Shown here in pieces: positions 44,052 to 50,184 of a stretch of 50,184 nucleotides of DNA (position 1 is the stretch's first letter; every line of letters starts with the position of its first letter). A program made the translations under genes and the position numbers. The stretch comes from an uncultured Bacteroidales bacterium (lineage in GTDB: Bacteria; Bacteroidota; Bacteroidia; Bacteroidales; UBA932), in contig CALUPT010000018.1 in assembly GCA_944322715.1 (NCBI GenBank), forward strand, positions 1-50,184. The letters are read 5' to 3'. Below the pieces are notes generated by a model. That model had not been told where the DNA came from. It ran no database searches and saw only the letters and a list, made by a program, of their open reading frames with translations.

Positions 44052-45212
44052 TCAGTCATTGCCGTCATCCGGCACCGACAGGGATATCTCCGTCACGACC
44101 GGATAATGGTCGGAATAAGGCTTGTGCGGCGTACGGTGGGAAACGGCCCTGAACCTCTCGGGATAAAGCACATAGTCGATCCTGAGCAGAGGCCACAGGA
44201 ACGAAAACGTCGCCCCGAACCATTCTCCGGCCTTCCTGAAACTGTCATCCCTGCCCTTAGACAGTCTGTAGCAGGTATAGGACATCGGAGTGTCATTGAA
44301 ATCGCCGCATACGAATGCATCCACAGGGCTGCCTGATATATGTTCCATTACCCGGTTGACCTGTCTCGGCCGTTGGGATATGCCTCTCCGCATCTTGTAT
44401 TCCGTCTCCCTGAGAATGTCCCTGTCATTTCTCCGTATGGATCTCAGCAGGCCCGAAAGCGAAATGTTATAGCTCTCGAAATGGCAGTTATACACCCTGA
44501 AAGACTCATCCCCTACCGAATAATCCGTATATAAGGCAAGATTGGCGCTGTTGTCGAACTTTATCACTCCCTTGTCCTCCGCTTTCATGCGGCTGAGCGT
44601 GACGTTTCCATAATAGCCGTGCCTGCTGCGGTAGAAATAGTATTCCGCCCTGTAGTTCCTGAGCCATTTGGAAAGGAAAGCCCTGACCCTGCCCACATCC
44701 GTAGTATAGAACTCCTGCAGGCATATAATGTCGGCATCCTGCGCGGCCAGGAAATTGCGTACGGAATCCGTACAGGCCGGTCTGCCTCCGGGTACCTTCC
44801 TCTCATCCGCCTGAAGGAACCTGCCTACATTGTAGGACACCACCCTGACAGTCTCCTCACCCGGAGAAGGGTCTGCCGGTATGTTTCCCGACGGAAACTG
44901 GAAATATCCTCCCACGAAGAATACTGACGGGAACAATGCCGCAAGAGGGATGAGACATGCCCTCGACCTGCGTTTGAGAGCCCAGAGAAACAGGATCAGG
45001 TTGACTATGAACAGGGGCAGGAAAAGCAGTCCGAATACATTGAATATCCATGCCTTGGCCGGATTCACAAGCATGGATGCAAAGGACAGCACCTGCAGGC
45101 CGGCAAGGGCAAGCATGACTATACGGGCAGACACCCCGCCGAACGTTACAGGCCTTCTCCATGCGGAAAAACGGGAAGACCCGGACTTTTTATCTTTCCT
45201 GCGCTTCTGCAT
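44052..45212 (-). CDS. Membrane-anchored endonuclease/exonuclease/phosphatase family protein
   Basis: This 386-residue protein begins with about three hydrophobic helices (residues 25-125), followed by an EEP domain with VVSYNVGRF, DIICLQEFY, CHFES, GDFNDTP and SDHYPV, the metal-binding and catalytic positions of the DNase I-like fold. EEP enzymes cleave phosphodiester bonds in nucleic acids, phosphoinositides or sphingomyelin; the substrate is not evident. The catalytic domain should face the periplasm. It begins one base after the rhomboid stop codon, so the two are cotranslated, an order conserved in Bacteroidales downstream of mutL. Confidence 0.87.
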   Translation of the reverse strand: MQKRRKDKKSGSSRFSAWRRPVTFGGVSARIVMLALAGLQVLSFASMLVNPAKAWIFNVFGLLFLPLFIVNLILFLWALKRRSRACLIPLAALFPSVFFVGGYFQFPSGNIPADPSPGEETVRVVSYNVGRFLQADERKVPGGRPACTDSVRNFLAAQDADIICLQEFYTTDVGRVRAFLSKWLRNYRAEYYFYRSRHGYYGNVTLSRMKAEDKGVIKFDNSANLALYTDYSVGDESFRVYNCHFESYNISLSGLLRSIRRNDRDILRETEYKMRRGISQRPRQVNRVMEHISGSPVDAFVCGDFNDTPMSYTCYRLSKGRDDSFRKAGEWFGATFSFLWPLLRIDYVLYPERFRAVSHRTPHKPYSDHYPVVTEISLSVPDDGND

Positions 45213-45213
45213 T

Positions 45214-45915
45214 TCAGTCGTACCTCTGGTACAGTCTGTTACGTCTTTTCCAATATATGATCAGCAGCCATCCGAACAGCATGCCACCGAGATGTGCGAA
45301 ATGCGCAATCCCGCCTCCTGTACCCGTTATGCCGGTCAGGAGCTCTATTGCCGCGAATATTATCACGAACCATTTGGCTTTCAAGGCTATCGGAGGGAAG
45401 ATCAGTGCCAGCACCGCATCCGGATAAAGCATCCCGTAGCCGAGCAGGAGACCGTAAATGGCTCCGGATGCCCCGACTGTAGGAGTGAGCTTCAAGGCAT
45501 GCAGAGCCGCGGCAGCCGTCTGGCTTCCTTCTGCCAGCTGCGACATATAGTGACTGGCTTCAATCCACTGCACTCCGGTATGAAGGGCGGCGGCCCCGAG
45601 TCCCGTCACGAAATAGAAAAGCAGATATTTCTTTGTCCCCCAAACCCTTTCAAGTACGCTTCCGAATATGAAGAGGGTGTACATGTTGAAGAAGATATGC
45701 CAGAACCCTCCGTGCATGAACATGTGTGTAATCACCTGCCACGGCCTGAAAAACGGCGAAGAAGGATAGAACAGAGCGAAATTGGATATCATAAACTCCT
45801 TGTTCAGCTCCGTCATTATGAATACAAGGACATTTATTATTATGATACTCTTTGTGGCAGGAGGCCATGAACTCAGAAAACCTCCTCCCCTGTTGTAGCT
45901 GTAACCGTAACCCAT
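45214..45915 (-). CDS. Rhomboid family intramembrane serine protease
   Basis: This 233-residue six-helix membrane protease has its catalytic serine in GASGAIYG (Ser150) and histidine in AHLGG (His208). HMFMHGGFWHIFFNMYTLFIFG (helix 2 and the loop before it) is a strong rhomboid signature. It cleaves membrane proteins within the bilayer; its substrates are unknown. I chose the ATG at 45915; a TTG one codon earlier is in frame. It lies 57 bases after mutL and one base before the EEP gene. Confidence 0.92.
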   Translation of the reverse strand: MGYGYSYNRGGGFLSSWPPATKSIIIINVLVFIMTELNKEFMISNFALFYPSSPFFRPWQVITHMFMHGGFWHIFFNMYTLFIFGSVLERVWGTKKYLLFYFVTGLGAAALHTGVQWIEASHYMSQLAEGSQTAAAALHALKLTPTVGASGAIYGLLLGYGMLYPDAVLALIFPPIALKAKWFVIIFAAIELLTGITGTGGGIAHFAHLGGMLFGWLLIIYWKRRNRLYQRYD

Positions 45916-45972
45916 CAATGATTCCGTTAAATAAAATTAAACCTGTCCCCCCTCCGCCGTCGGCCTGTCCGG

Positions 45973-47877
45973 TCAGAACTTTCTGTCCAGGTCCTCCACA
46001 GGAAGCATGGTCATCGTCCTGTGTCCGGAGCTTGTCAGTTCTGCATTCGAACAGGCGAAGAGCGTGTCTATCAATCTCTGTGCCTCCGCAGTGTTTGTCA
46101 GCTGGTCCCCTTCCGCAGCCCCTATCCTGGCGAATTTCTCCGCCATTGCGGAAGCCATCATTTCCGGCAGGTCGGGATGGCCATCCGACAGGGCAAGCAT
46201 GATGTCGGACACGACCGTCCTCACCTTGCCCTCCTCTACGGAATATCCTTCAGGGACACCGTTCACCACAATCGTGTCCTTTCCGAACGGCGCTATGTCG
46301 AATCCTATGGAAGCCAGCAGCCCGGAATGTTCTTCGAACAGGGGCATGTTCTCCACTCCCACATATACCGACACCGGGAAAAGGGCGGTCTGGGTCACAT
46401 GGGAATTGGCCTGAATGGCTTTAAGGAATCTCTCATACAGAATCCTTTCCTTGGCTCTCCTGATATTTATCACGAGCAGTCCCGACTTCACTGCAGTGAG
46501 AATGTACCTGTTCTGCAGGATTATCACCTGCTTCGATGGCATTGTCCTGTCCTCGAAGAGCCTGCCGTAACTTCCGTTCCTGTCTACCAGACCCTGATAC
46601 TGACGGGGCAATCCGTTTCCGGCACCGTCCTCTCTCCGAAACGGCTCTCCTTCCCGGGATGGCGGAGTTCCATACGGGAAATCCGCTCCTGCCGCCGGAT
46701 GCTGTCCGGCAGCCGGTCCCACCGCCTGCAGAGTGCCGTCTGCCGGCGGAAATACATCTTCCTGAAACGGATTATAGGCAGGGTCCACCGAAATGGCCGG
46801 CTCCGCTATCGGCCTGTACTCGCCATAATACTTCCCCACAGTCGGAATATCCGGCACGCCTTCCCTGTCGAAATCTATGCTGGCTCCGAATGAATTCTTG
46901 CCGAGAGTTTCACGGATGCAGGCATAGATGATCTGGAATATCACGCTGTCATCCTCGAACTTGACTTCTGTCTTCCTCGGGCTGACATTAACATCCACGG
47001 AATGAGGATCCACCTCAAGATAAATGAAATACGATGGGACCACCCCATCCGGAATCAGGTGCTCGTAACCTTTCATCACGGCCTGGTGCAGATACTTGCT
47101 GTAGAAATATCTGCCGTTGACGAAGAAATACTGGTTGCCGCGCCCTTTGCGTGCCAGGTCCGGGCGGCAGACAAAGCCTGACAGACGCGCCACCGAAGTC
47201 TCCGCAGATATGTCCACCACCGCATTGGCCATACCAGTCCCCAGCAGATCCTGAATCCTGAATTTCAGGGACATGGCCGGTTTCAGCACATAGAGGTCCT
47301 TACCGTTATGGGCAAGTGTGAACCCGATCTCCGGCCTGGTCAGGGCTATCTTCGTAAACTCCGATATGATATGCTTCAGTTCTACATTGTCGGATTTCAG
47401 GAACTTGCGCCTTGCCGGGACATTGTAGAACAGGTTGCGTACTGCGATATTGGAGCCTTTCGGCGCGGCCACCATCTCTGTGGAACGGTGGACGGAATCC
47501 GAGAAGAACACCTCGCAGCCGACCTCATCCTCTTCCCTGCGTGTCCTGAGGGTAACTTCAGCCACAGCCGCAATGGCAGCCAGGGCCTCGCCTCTGAACC
47601 CGAAAGTATGGATATCCATAAGATCCTCTGCCGTGGCTATCTTGGAAGTGGCATGGCGCTCGAAACACAGCACCGCCTCATCCGGAGACATGCCGCACCC
47701 GTTGTCAATCACCTGCACAAGAGTCCTTCCTGCATCCAGGATGATGACTGAAATATTGTCCGCACCGGCATCCACTGCATTCTCCATCAGTTCCTTGACA
47801 ACAGAAGATGGTCTTTCGACCACCTCTCCGGCGGCAATCACATTGGCTATGCTCGATGGTAATATCCTTATATCCAT
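45973..47877 (-). CDS. mutL: DNA mismatch repair protein MutL
   Basis: This 634-residue protein has the GHKL ATPase N-terminus (IAAGEVVERPSSVVKELMEN, VIDNGCGM, TFGFRGEAL, VRNLFYNVPARRKFLKS) and the C-terminal dimerisation domain. At the position of the endonuclease motif DQHA(x)2E(x)4E it reads NIRRAKERILYE, so the aspartate and histidine are missing, and near the C-terminus TSSGHRT replaces the usual cysteine-containing segment. It therefore may lack nicking activity and act only as a matchmaker. The central linker (about 370-440) is proline/glycine-rich. I chose the ATG at 47877 because it starts the conserved MDIRILPSSIANVIAAG. Confidence 0.94.
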   Translation of the reverse strand: MDIRILPSSIANVIAAGEVVERPSSVVKELMENAVDAGADNISVIILDAGRTLVQVIDNGCGMSPDEAVLCFERHATSKIATAEDLMDIHTFGFRGEALAAIAAVAEVTLRTRREEDEVGCEVFFSDSVHRSTEMVAAPKGSNIAVRNLFYNVPARRKFLKSDNVELKHIISEFTKIALTRPEIGFTLAHNGKDLYVLKPAMSLKFRIQDLLGTGMANAVVDISAETSVARLSGFVCRPDLARKGRGNQYFFVNGRYFYSKYLHQAVMKGYEHLIPDGVVPSYFIYLEVDPHSVDVNVSPRKTEVKFEDDSVIFQIIYACIRETLGKNSFGASIDFDREGVPDIPTVGKYYGEYRPIAEPAISVDPAYNPFQEDVFPPADGTLQAVGPAAGQHPAAGADFPYGTPPSREGEPFRREDGAGNGLPRQYQGLVDRNGSYGRLFEDRTMPSKQVIILQNRYILTAVKSGLLVINIRRAKERILYERFLKAIQANSHVTQTALFPVSVYVGVENMPLFEEHSGLLASIGFDIAPFGKDTIVVNGVPEGYSVEEGKVRTVVSDIMLALSDGHPDLPEMMASAMAEKFARIGAAEGDQLTNTAEAQRLIDTLFACSNAELTSSGHRTMTMLPVEDLDRKF

Positions 47878-47888
47878 TCCCGCCCCTG

Positions 47889-48188
47889 TCAAAGTATGGA
47901 GAAATACCGGGCAATCATGATCAGCACGACAAAGAACAGGATAAGTCCGACAATGCTTATTATCCTCTGCGCCTTGCCGTTGGAGCGGGTGCGCTGATAG
48001 TTCCCGTTCCTGAGACTGCCTTTTATATAGCTTCCGGGCACGTATGTGTCGTTTTTCCTCGAACCATCCACATGGCCGAACTTCTCCTTCAGCGCCTCCT
48101 TCTCCTCGTCATAATAACGCGGCCTGTAACGGAAGACCCTGTGTTCGGGCGTTCCGAAAAAATTGAAATTGAATCCCATGGCATCCAT
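47889..48188 (-). CDS. Small membrane-anchored protein upstream of mutL
   Basis: This approximately 99-residue protein starts near GFNFNFFGTPEHRVFRYRPRYYD, has a charged middle and one hydrophobic C-terminal helix (IISIVGLILFFVVLIMIARYF). I recognise it only as a conserved hypothetical that precedes mutL in Bacteroidales; no function is known. The ATG at 48188 is used here and 48179 is equally plausible. It lies 11 bases before mutL and is divergent from ispF. Confidence 0.65.
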   Translation of the reverse strand: MDAMGFNFNFFGTPEHRVFRYRPRYYDEEKEALKEKFGHVDGSRKNDTYVPGSYIKGSLRNGNYQRTRSNGKAQRIISIVGLILFFVVLIMIARYFSIL

Positions 48189-48235
48189 GTTTGTGTCAAC
48201 CTGCAAATTTACTAAATTTTTGCTATTTTTACGGC

Positions 48236-48724
48236 ATGGAAGATTTCAGGATCGGCAACGGATATGATGTGCATGCCCTTGCTCCGGGGCTCACGCTAAT
48301 GCTCGGAGGAGTGAAGATAGAAAGTCCGGTCGGATGCATCGCGCATTCGGACGGGGATGTGGCGATACACGCCCTGTGCGATGCCCTTCTCGGCGCCCTG
48401 GCTTTGGGCGACATCGGAAAACATTTTCCCGACAGTTCGGACGAATTCAGGGGAATCGACAGCAAGATCCTGCTGTCCGGAACAATGGATCTTGTCAAAG
48501 GACAAGGCTATGCAGTGGGTAATGCAGACATCACCATTGCGCTCCAGGCCCCCAAGCTTGCGCCATACATACAAACCATGCGGGAGACGCTGGCAGGAAT
48601 AATGGGAGTATCCGTTTCGGCAGTCTCCGTCAAGGCGACCACAACGGAACGGCTCGGCTTCGTCGGACGGGGTGAAGGCTGCGAGGTATACGCCGTCGCC
48701 CTGTTATACAGGGACAGCCGTTGA
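48236..48724 (+). CDS. ispF: 2-C-methyl-D-erythritol 2,4-cyclodiphosphate synthase
   Basis: This 162-residue trimeric enzyme of the non-mevalonate isoprenoid pathway has zinc ligands in GYDVHAL (Asp11, His13) and the histidine of AHSDGD, and the signature ATTTERLGFVGRGEG. Length is standard. The upstream frame to 48191 is not conserved, so the ATG at 48236 is the start. It is divergent from the small membrane protein gene, with AT-rich promoter sequence between them. Confidence 0.96.
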   Translation: MEDFRIGNGYDVHALAPGLTLMLGGVKIESPVGCIAHSDGDVAIHALCDALLGALALGDIGKHFPDSSDEFRGIDSKILLSGTMDLVKGQGYAVGNADITIALQAPKLAPYIQTMRETLAGIMGVSVSAVSVKATTTERLGFVGRGEGCEVYAVALLYRDSR

Positions 48725-48803
48725 CCCGACGGATATTTTCCGGTTCCGGACCGGTCTATAAATGGGATTTTCGACATTTCGGACTATTTTCTTGCAAAAC
48801 TTT

Positions 48804-48833
48804 TTGCATTTTAGCAAAACATTAGTACATTTG
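48804..48833 (+). promoter_or_regulatory. Promoter of the tRNA-Gln/tRNA-Met genes
   Basis: TTG (48804-48806) in TTTTTGC, a 19-base spacer and TACATTTG (48826-48833), both perfect consensus matches; one of the best promoters of the window. It serves tRNA-Gln at 48864 and probably tRNA-Met. Confidence 0.7.
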
Positions 48834-48863
48834 CAGTCCCAAATTCAAGAGGGATTGAAATAT

Positions 48864-48934
48864 TGAGATATGGTGTAATGGTAGCACTACAGATTCTGGC
48901 TCTGTCAGTGAGGGTTCGAGTCCTTCTATCTCAA
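48864..48934 (+). tRNA. tRNA-Gln (anticodon CUG)
   Basis: The 71-base tRNA has acceptor stem TGAGATA/TATCTCA, D arm GGTGTAATGGTAGCAC, anticodon arm ACAGA-TTCTGGC-TCTGT giving CUG and T arm GGTTCGAGTCC. No CCA is encoded; discriminator A at 48934. Confidence 0.94.
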
Positions 48935-48993
48935 CAAAATCCGGACAGCACCGTCACATCGGACGGTAAGTCTTAAAGAACTAAGGCCATGAT

Positions 48994-49067
48994 GGCGGGT
49001 TAGCTCAGCTGGTTAGAGCGCATGATTCATAATCATGAGGTCCGCAGTTCAATCCTGCGACCCGCTA
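48994..49067 (+). tRNA. tRNA-Met (anticodon CAU)
   Basis: The 74-base tRNA has acceptor GGCGGGT/ACCCGCT (first pair G-U), D arm TAGCTCAGCTGGTTAGAGC, anticodon arm CATGA-TTCATAA-TCATG giving CAU and T arm GCAGTTCAATCCTGC. It looks like the elongator tRNA-Met; a lysidine-modified tRNA-Ile2 is less likely. No CCA is encoded. Confidence 0.92.
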
Positions 49068-49077
49068 CAAGAAAGCG

Positions 49078-49106
49078 ACATCACAGAATCCTCTGTGGTG
49101 TTTTTT
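49078..49106 (+). terminator. Terminator of the tRNA-Gln/tRNA-Met transcript
   Basis: ACATCACAGA (49078-49087) and TCTGTGGTGT (49092-49101) form a 10-base stem with one G-U pair and a four-base loop, followed by a six-base T-run (49101-49106). It lies 11 bases after tRNA-Met. Confidence 0.8.
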
Positions 49107-49436
49107 GTATGCCAGGGCGCCAGCCCGTCAAGGACGAAGTCGTATACCATGAGAGCTGGCTCTCAATGGGATACGGACGAGGACGGAATTTTGTGTAAGC
49201 AGATGTGTAAGCAATTTTAGGTCACCCGGACATTTTCTAATCTATATGACAGTCGCTGCAGAAGATTGTCAGCCAAATTAAAACAGTTTTGTATATACGG
49301 AGGGGGCTTTATGTCCTCTCTTTTCGTATAGTTGAGATTGGCTTCCGGAAAAATTTGGAATGGATTTGGCAGGCACTTTATCCGGTTATAGATAAAAAGA
49401 TTATATTTGCAAAGAAGCCACTAAATATTTACGATT
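49107..49436. other. Gene-free stretch downstream of the tRNA cluster
   Basis: I see no coding sequence I can support. The 10-base unit TGTGTAAGCA occurs twice, separated by two bases, at 49192-49213. A perfect -7 box TATATTTG (49402-49409) near its end serves the next gene. The segment marks a shift to AT-richer sequence behind a tRNA gene, as at integration sites, but I see no repeated tRNA end and no integrase. Confidence 0.5.
49402..49409 (+). promoter_or_regulatory. Probable promoter of the small gene at 49437
   Basis: TATATTTG is a perfect -7 box 27 bases before the ATG. The -33 region (CTTTA near 49376-49380) is weak. Confidence 0.4.
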
Positions 49437-49766
49437 ATGACACAGATGATATTGAACATAGAGAATCCGGACATTATTCCAAGTCTGCGGAAAGTGTTGG
49501 GGCAGTTAAAAGGGGTTTCCGTAGCCAAGACGAGCAGGACGAAAACAGCCAAGTCGGAGAAAGAAGAAATCCTGCAGGACATAAAAGAAGCCTATACAGA
49601 AGTCCTTGAAGCGCAGAAAACAGGAAAGGAATTGCCCCGTCTTGAAGATTTGTGGTGTTCTGGGAATCCACTTGAAACTCTCACAATATCAGAAAGTCAG
49701 CGAAATGCTTCATGGCTGAATAATGTTAAAGCAGAATATCCAGACATTGAAATCATAGTGAAATAA
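49437..49766 (+). CDS. Small hypothetical protein
   Basis: I do not recognise this 109-residue protein. It is mostly helical and charged, beginning with a short strand-like stretch (MILNIENPDIIPSLRKVLG) and containing a lysine/glutamate-rich helix (about 37-65). The size and composition resemble small antitoxin-like proteins, yet no toxin gene follows; the next gene, six bases downstream, encodes a lipoprotein. It has its own promoter and clear codon structure, so I consider it real. Confidence 0.6.
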   Translation: MTQMILNIENPDIIPSLRKVLGQLKGVSVAKTSRTKTAKSEKEEILQDIKEAYTEVLEAQKTGKELPRLEDLWCSGNPLETLTISESQRNASWLNNVKAEYPDIEIIVK

Positions 49767-49778
49767 CTGAAAATGAAT

Positions 49779-50150
49779 ATGAAAAAGATTTTACTACTTG
49801 CATTGCCACTTATGGTGATGTGCGCAGTTTCGTGCGAGAAAGACAAAGGTAATGATGGGAACTCCGTTCAGAAACTTATTAAAGAAATTTCATGGATTGA
49901 GGACGGCTCATCAGTGGTAAGGACTTATGAATATGATTCGCAGAATCGTATCATAAAATTGATTGAAACATGGGATGAATCTTTTGTATCCGAAACTATT
50001 GTTGAATATGATGGGAACACCATTACTGAATCATGGAGAGAGGGAACAAATGGTGTATGGGACAATGAGGGTAGAGACATATATTATCTTGACAATAATG
50101 GATATGTGATAGCTGAATTCAACTTGCAAATGCAACAGAATTCTGATTAA
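49779..50150 (+). CDS. Small lipoprotein with YD-repeat-like segment
   Basis: This 123-residue protein has a signal peptide ending in the lipobox AVSC (Cys19), followed by a beta-rich region with TYEYDSQNRIIKL, VEYDGNTITESW and IYYLDNNGYVIAEF, a pattern seen in longer Bacteroidota lipoproteins with Rhs/YD-like repeats. Those relatives have 250 or more residues, so this copy is either a short form or truncated by the TAA at 50148-50150. An ATG two codons earlier (49773) is also possible. Confidence 0.65.
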   Translation: MKKILLLALPLMVMCAVSCEKDKGNDGNSVQKLIKEISWIEDGSSVVRTYEYDSQNRIIKLIETWDESFVSETIVEYDGNTITESWREGTNGVWDNEGRDIYYLDNNGYVIAEFNLQMQQNSD

Positions 50151-50184
50151 TAATTTGTTTAAATTTTTCGTTTGGCGTGAGGTA

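Noticed and set aside
49035..49220. Small frame overlapping the 3' half of tRNA-Met
   Set aside because: It starts inside the tRNA, runs through the terminator and has no recognisable sequence.

Overview
The window comes from a chromosome of the order Bacteroidales (phylum Bacteroidota); I cannot place it in a family by eye. The evidence is the promoter type, with -7 boxes of the form TAnnTTTG about 19 bases downstream of a TTG-containing -33 box and few Shine-Dalgarno sequences. It is supported by tRNA genes without an encoded CCA, S16 with a long alanine-rich tail, many lipoproteins with Bacteroidales-like lipoboxes, and the mutL-rhomboid-exonuclease/phosphatase gene order.

Layout. Bases 1-6,850 are accessory and visibly AT-richer: two AAA ATPases with C-terminal nuclease-like folds (the first behind an array of six TTTTG...CGACAAAA dyads), an SMR transporter, an AEC permease, a frameshifted unknown gene and a hipBA toxin-antitoxin pair with two matching operator-like sites. 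Bases 6,900-18,400 hold a predicted lipoprotein peptide deformylase, two tandem DUF5722 lipoproteins, a PAP2 phosphatase, YhcH, tRNA-Leu(UAA), galE, PBP4, radA and a metallophosphoesterase. Bases 18,430-24,250 hold a tripartite efflux operon in which the RND pump and the outer-membrane factor form a single polypeptide. Then come tRNA-Leu(GAG) with a strong terminator, a DUF2147 protein, rpsP-rimM, a DUF975 membrane protein and a DUF4465 lipoprotein.

Bases 28,009-35,081 (minus strand) are one lysine/diaminopimelate operon: M20 deacylase, lysC, dapB, dapA, dapD, an aminotransferase and dapF, a complete acyl-type route from aspartate towards meso-diaminopimelate except for aspartate-semialdehyde dehydrogenase. 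Divergent from it at 35,290-42,419 is the histidine operon hisG-hisD-hisCB-hisH-hisA-hisF-hisIE, where hisC and the dehydratase part of hisB are fused and no histidinol-phosphatase is present. The his operon starts with a complete attenuator: a promoter, a 17-residue leader peptide with four histidines (MDRRFSHNHHRDTAHEW), a mutually exclusive antiterminator helix and an intrinsic terminator, all upstream of hisG. I consider this the best-supported regulatory discovery here.

The rest (42,447-48,724) is housekeeping: rsmE, a Sua5/YrdC protein, an exonuclease/phosphatase-family protein, rhomboid, mutL, a small membrane protein and ispF. tRNA-Gln(CUG) and tRNA-Met(CAU) share a promoter and terminator. 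Past them the sequence becomes AT-rich again with two small unrecognised genes.

An extended promoter module (core ACATTGATTGRCAATA, then a -7 box TAAATTCR) recurs almost unchanged in front of a DUF5722 gene, hisCB and the Sua5-family gene, suggesting a shared promoter class or regulon. All functional calls rest on motifs and remembered family patterns; no database search was run.
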